Below, one piece after another: positions 63,239 to 64,000 of a DNA stretch of 64,000 bases. Positions within the stretch are counted from its first letter, which is position 1. Every line of letters starts with the position of its first letter. The notes beneath the pieces are model-generated. The model was not told where the DNA came from and did not search any database. It saw nothing but the letters and a program-made list of their open reading frames with translations. The position numbers and the translations under genes were made by a program. This stretch comes from Halisarca cf. caerulea (Eukaryota; Porifera; Demospongiae; Chondrillida; Halisarcidae), in contig CAUJGJ010000185.1 of the NCBI GenBank assembly GCA_963170055.1, positions 3,389,275-3,453,274 on the forward strand, read 5' to 3'.

Positions 63239-64000
63239 AATTTCATTTGTCATATCTTATGAACTTTGCCAATTTTGCGCTTTGCCTAATTTTGAAGTTA
63301 TGTTGGTAACATTGTCTTTACGATAAAAATTATTCAAACTTTGTAACATTTAAAACTTAACTTTCTTAGAAAGTTAAAATTAAAATTTCATTTGTCATAT
63401 CTTCTGAACTTTGCCAATTTTGCGCTTTGCCTAATTTTAAAGTTATGTTTGAAACATTGTCTTTACGATAAAAATTATTCAAACTTTGTAACATTTAAAA
63501 CTTAACTTTCTTAGAAAGTTAAAATTAGAATTTCATTTGTCATATCTTATGAACTTTGCCAATTTTGCGCTTTGCCTAATTTTAATGTTATGTTTGTAAC
63601 AATGTCTTTACGATAAAAATTATTCAAACTTTGTAACATTTAAAACTTAACTTTCTTAGAAAGTTAAAATTAGAATTTCATTTGTCATATCTTATGAACT
63701 TTGCCAATTTTGCGCTTTGCCTAATTTTAAAGTTATGTTTGTAACAATGTCTTTACGATAAAAATTATTGAAACTTTGCAACATTTAAAACTTAACTTTC
63801 TTAGAAAGTTAAAATTAGAATTTCATTTGTCATATCTTCTGAACTTTGCTATTTTGCGCTTTGCCTAATTTTGAAGTTATGTTGGTAACATTGTCTTTAC
63901 GATAAAAATTATTGAAACTTTGTAACATTTAAAACTTAACTTTCTTAGAAAGTTAAAATTAGAATTTCATTTGTCATATCTTATGAACTTTGCCAATTTT
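63239..64000 (+). repeat. Start of a third copy, cut by the window edge
   Basis: A(G56), Ctg-B, C with TTTAATG, C, then a 144-bp monomer at 63819-63962 that begins as the expected Ctg copy but has GCTATTTTG (one base short) and G56 with ATTATTG. It departs from the Ctg-K expected at this place, so the unit order changes again here. The last 38 bases (63963-64000) are the start of a normal monomer, so the array does not end in this window. Confidence 0.85.

Larger units (their letters stand above)
1317..64000 (+). repeat. 145-bp satellite array, 432 complete monomers, continues off the right edge
   Basis: Head-to-tail tandem array, all in one orientation, unbroken by any other sequence. The monomer runs from AATTTCATTT to GTTAAAATTAG and is about 24% GC, with two CpGs (TGCGCT at 39-44 and TACGAT at 81-86). 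I find twelve monomers that differ in length, each by one base. Nine have 146 bp: 2332, 3783, 5234, 5670, 9731, 11907, 12343, 24669 and 26265. Three have 144 bp: 40911, 41780 and 63819. Their net of +6 exactly accounts for 432 monomers from 1317 to 63962; 63963-64000 is a cut copy. Diagnostic variants: position 21 A/C, 30 G/T, 33 A/C, 45 T/C, 46 G/A, 48 C/T, 56 A/G, 57 A/T, 59 G/C, 62 A/G, 67-75 (types A-E), 90 A/G/T, 97 C/G, 106 T/C, 127 C/G, 145 G/A. No open frame survives: the monomer is not a multiple of three, and stops fall in all frames. The function is unknown; centromeric or heterochromatic satellite is the natural class. Confidence 0.98.

Noticed and set aside
1317..64000. CRISPR array
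   Set aside because: The repeats are directly abutting 145-bp units with no unique spacers and no cas genes, and the sequence looks eukaryotic.
1317..64000. Tandem-repeat protein gene
   Set aside because: The monomer length is not a multiple of three, so the frame rotates every copy, and stops occur in every frame on both strands. No open frame of useful length exists.
1317..64000. CENP-B box
   Set aside because: No site with the TTCG...A..CGGG core was seen. The two CpGs lie in TGCGCT and TACGAT contexts, and CGGG does not occur in the monomer.
1..64000. Telomeric or subtelomeric repeats
   Set aside because: No run of TTAGG, TTAGGG or related short telomere units was seen on either strand.

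Overview
The window is one end of a long eukaryotic satellite-DNA array. It holds about 1.2 kb of AT-rich flank with no convincing gene (1-1213). From there to the right edge, and past it, runs an uninterrupted head-to-tail array of a 145-bp monomer (1214-64000). The monomer consensus is about 24% GC. The array holds one degenerate edge copy, 432 complete monomers between 1317 and 63962, and a 38-bp partial copy at the right edge. I saw no transposon insertion, inversion, RNA gene, CRISPR or operon. The organism cannot be named from this. The large homogeneous satellite with higher-order repeats points to a eukaryotic centromeric, pericentromeric or other heterochromatic block; an invertebrate animal is only a guess from the look of the flank.

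Layout. 1-213: flank with little recognisable content. 214-340: one isolated, decayed copy of the satellite monomer, about 0.9 kb outside the array. 341-1213: non-coding flank with a small CpG cluster (370-471) and four hairpin-capable inverted repeats (361-410, 753-785, 820-836, 1127-1165). 1214-1317: a decayed edge monomer, about 77% identical to consensus over 104 ungapped bases, whose end lacks the 22-bp dyad segment found in the array. 1317-64000: the homogeneous array.

Monomers are named here by the bases at positions 67-75, with position 1 at the first A of AATTTC: A = GGTAACATT, B = TGAAACATT, C = TGTAACAAT, D = TGTCACAAT, E = TATCACAAT. Sub-types: K (A-type with C at 59), G (B-type with G at 62), T (C-type with T at 90), P (C-type with C at 33 and C at 45), and A' (A-type with G at 127).

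These types recur in fixed order and form a mosaic of local higher-order repeats: 290, 436, 580, 869/870, 1160, 1305, 1451, 1596, 2030 and 2465 bp (2 to 17 monomers). Units differ from their neighbours by whole monomers, and some monomers look chimeric, as unequal crossing-over would produce. Types are zoned: P at 24.8-28.6 and 43.5-57.9 kb, E at 20.6-27.4 and 34.2-42 kb, T at 41.5-58.6 kb, G mainly at 14.1-19.7 kb.

Every full monomer carries a 9-bp-arm dyad at positions 119-139. The 145-bp period is close to the length of nucleosomal core DNA. Any centromere role is inference. All repeat calls were made by eye from diagnostic bases, not from computed alignments.
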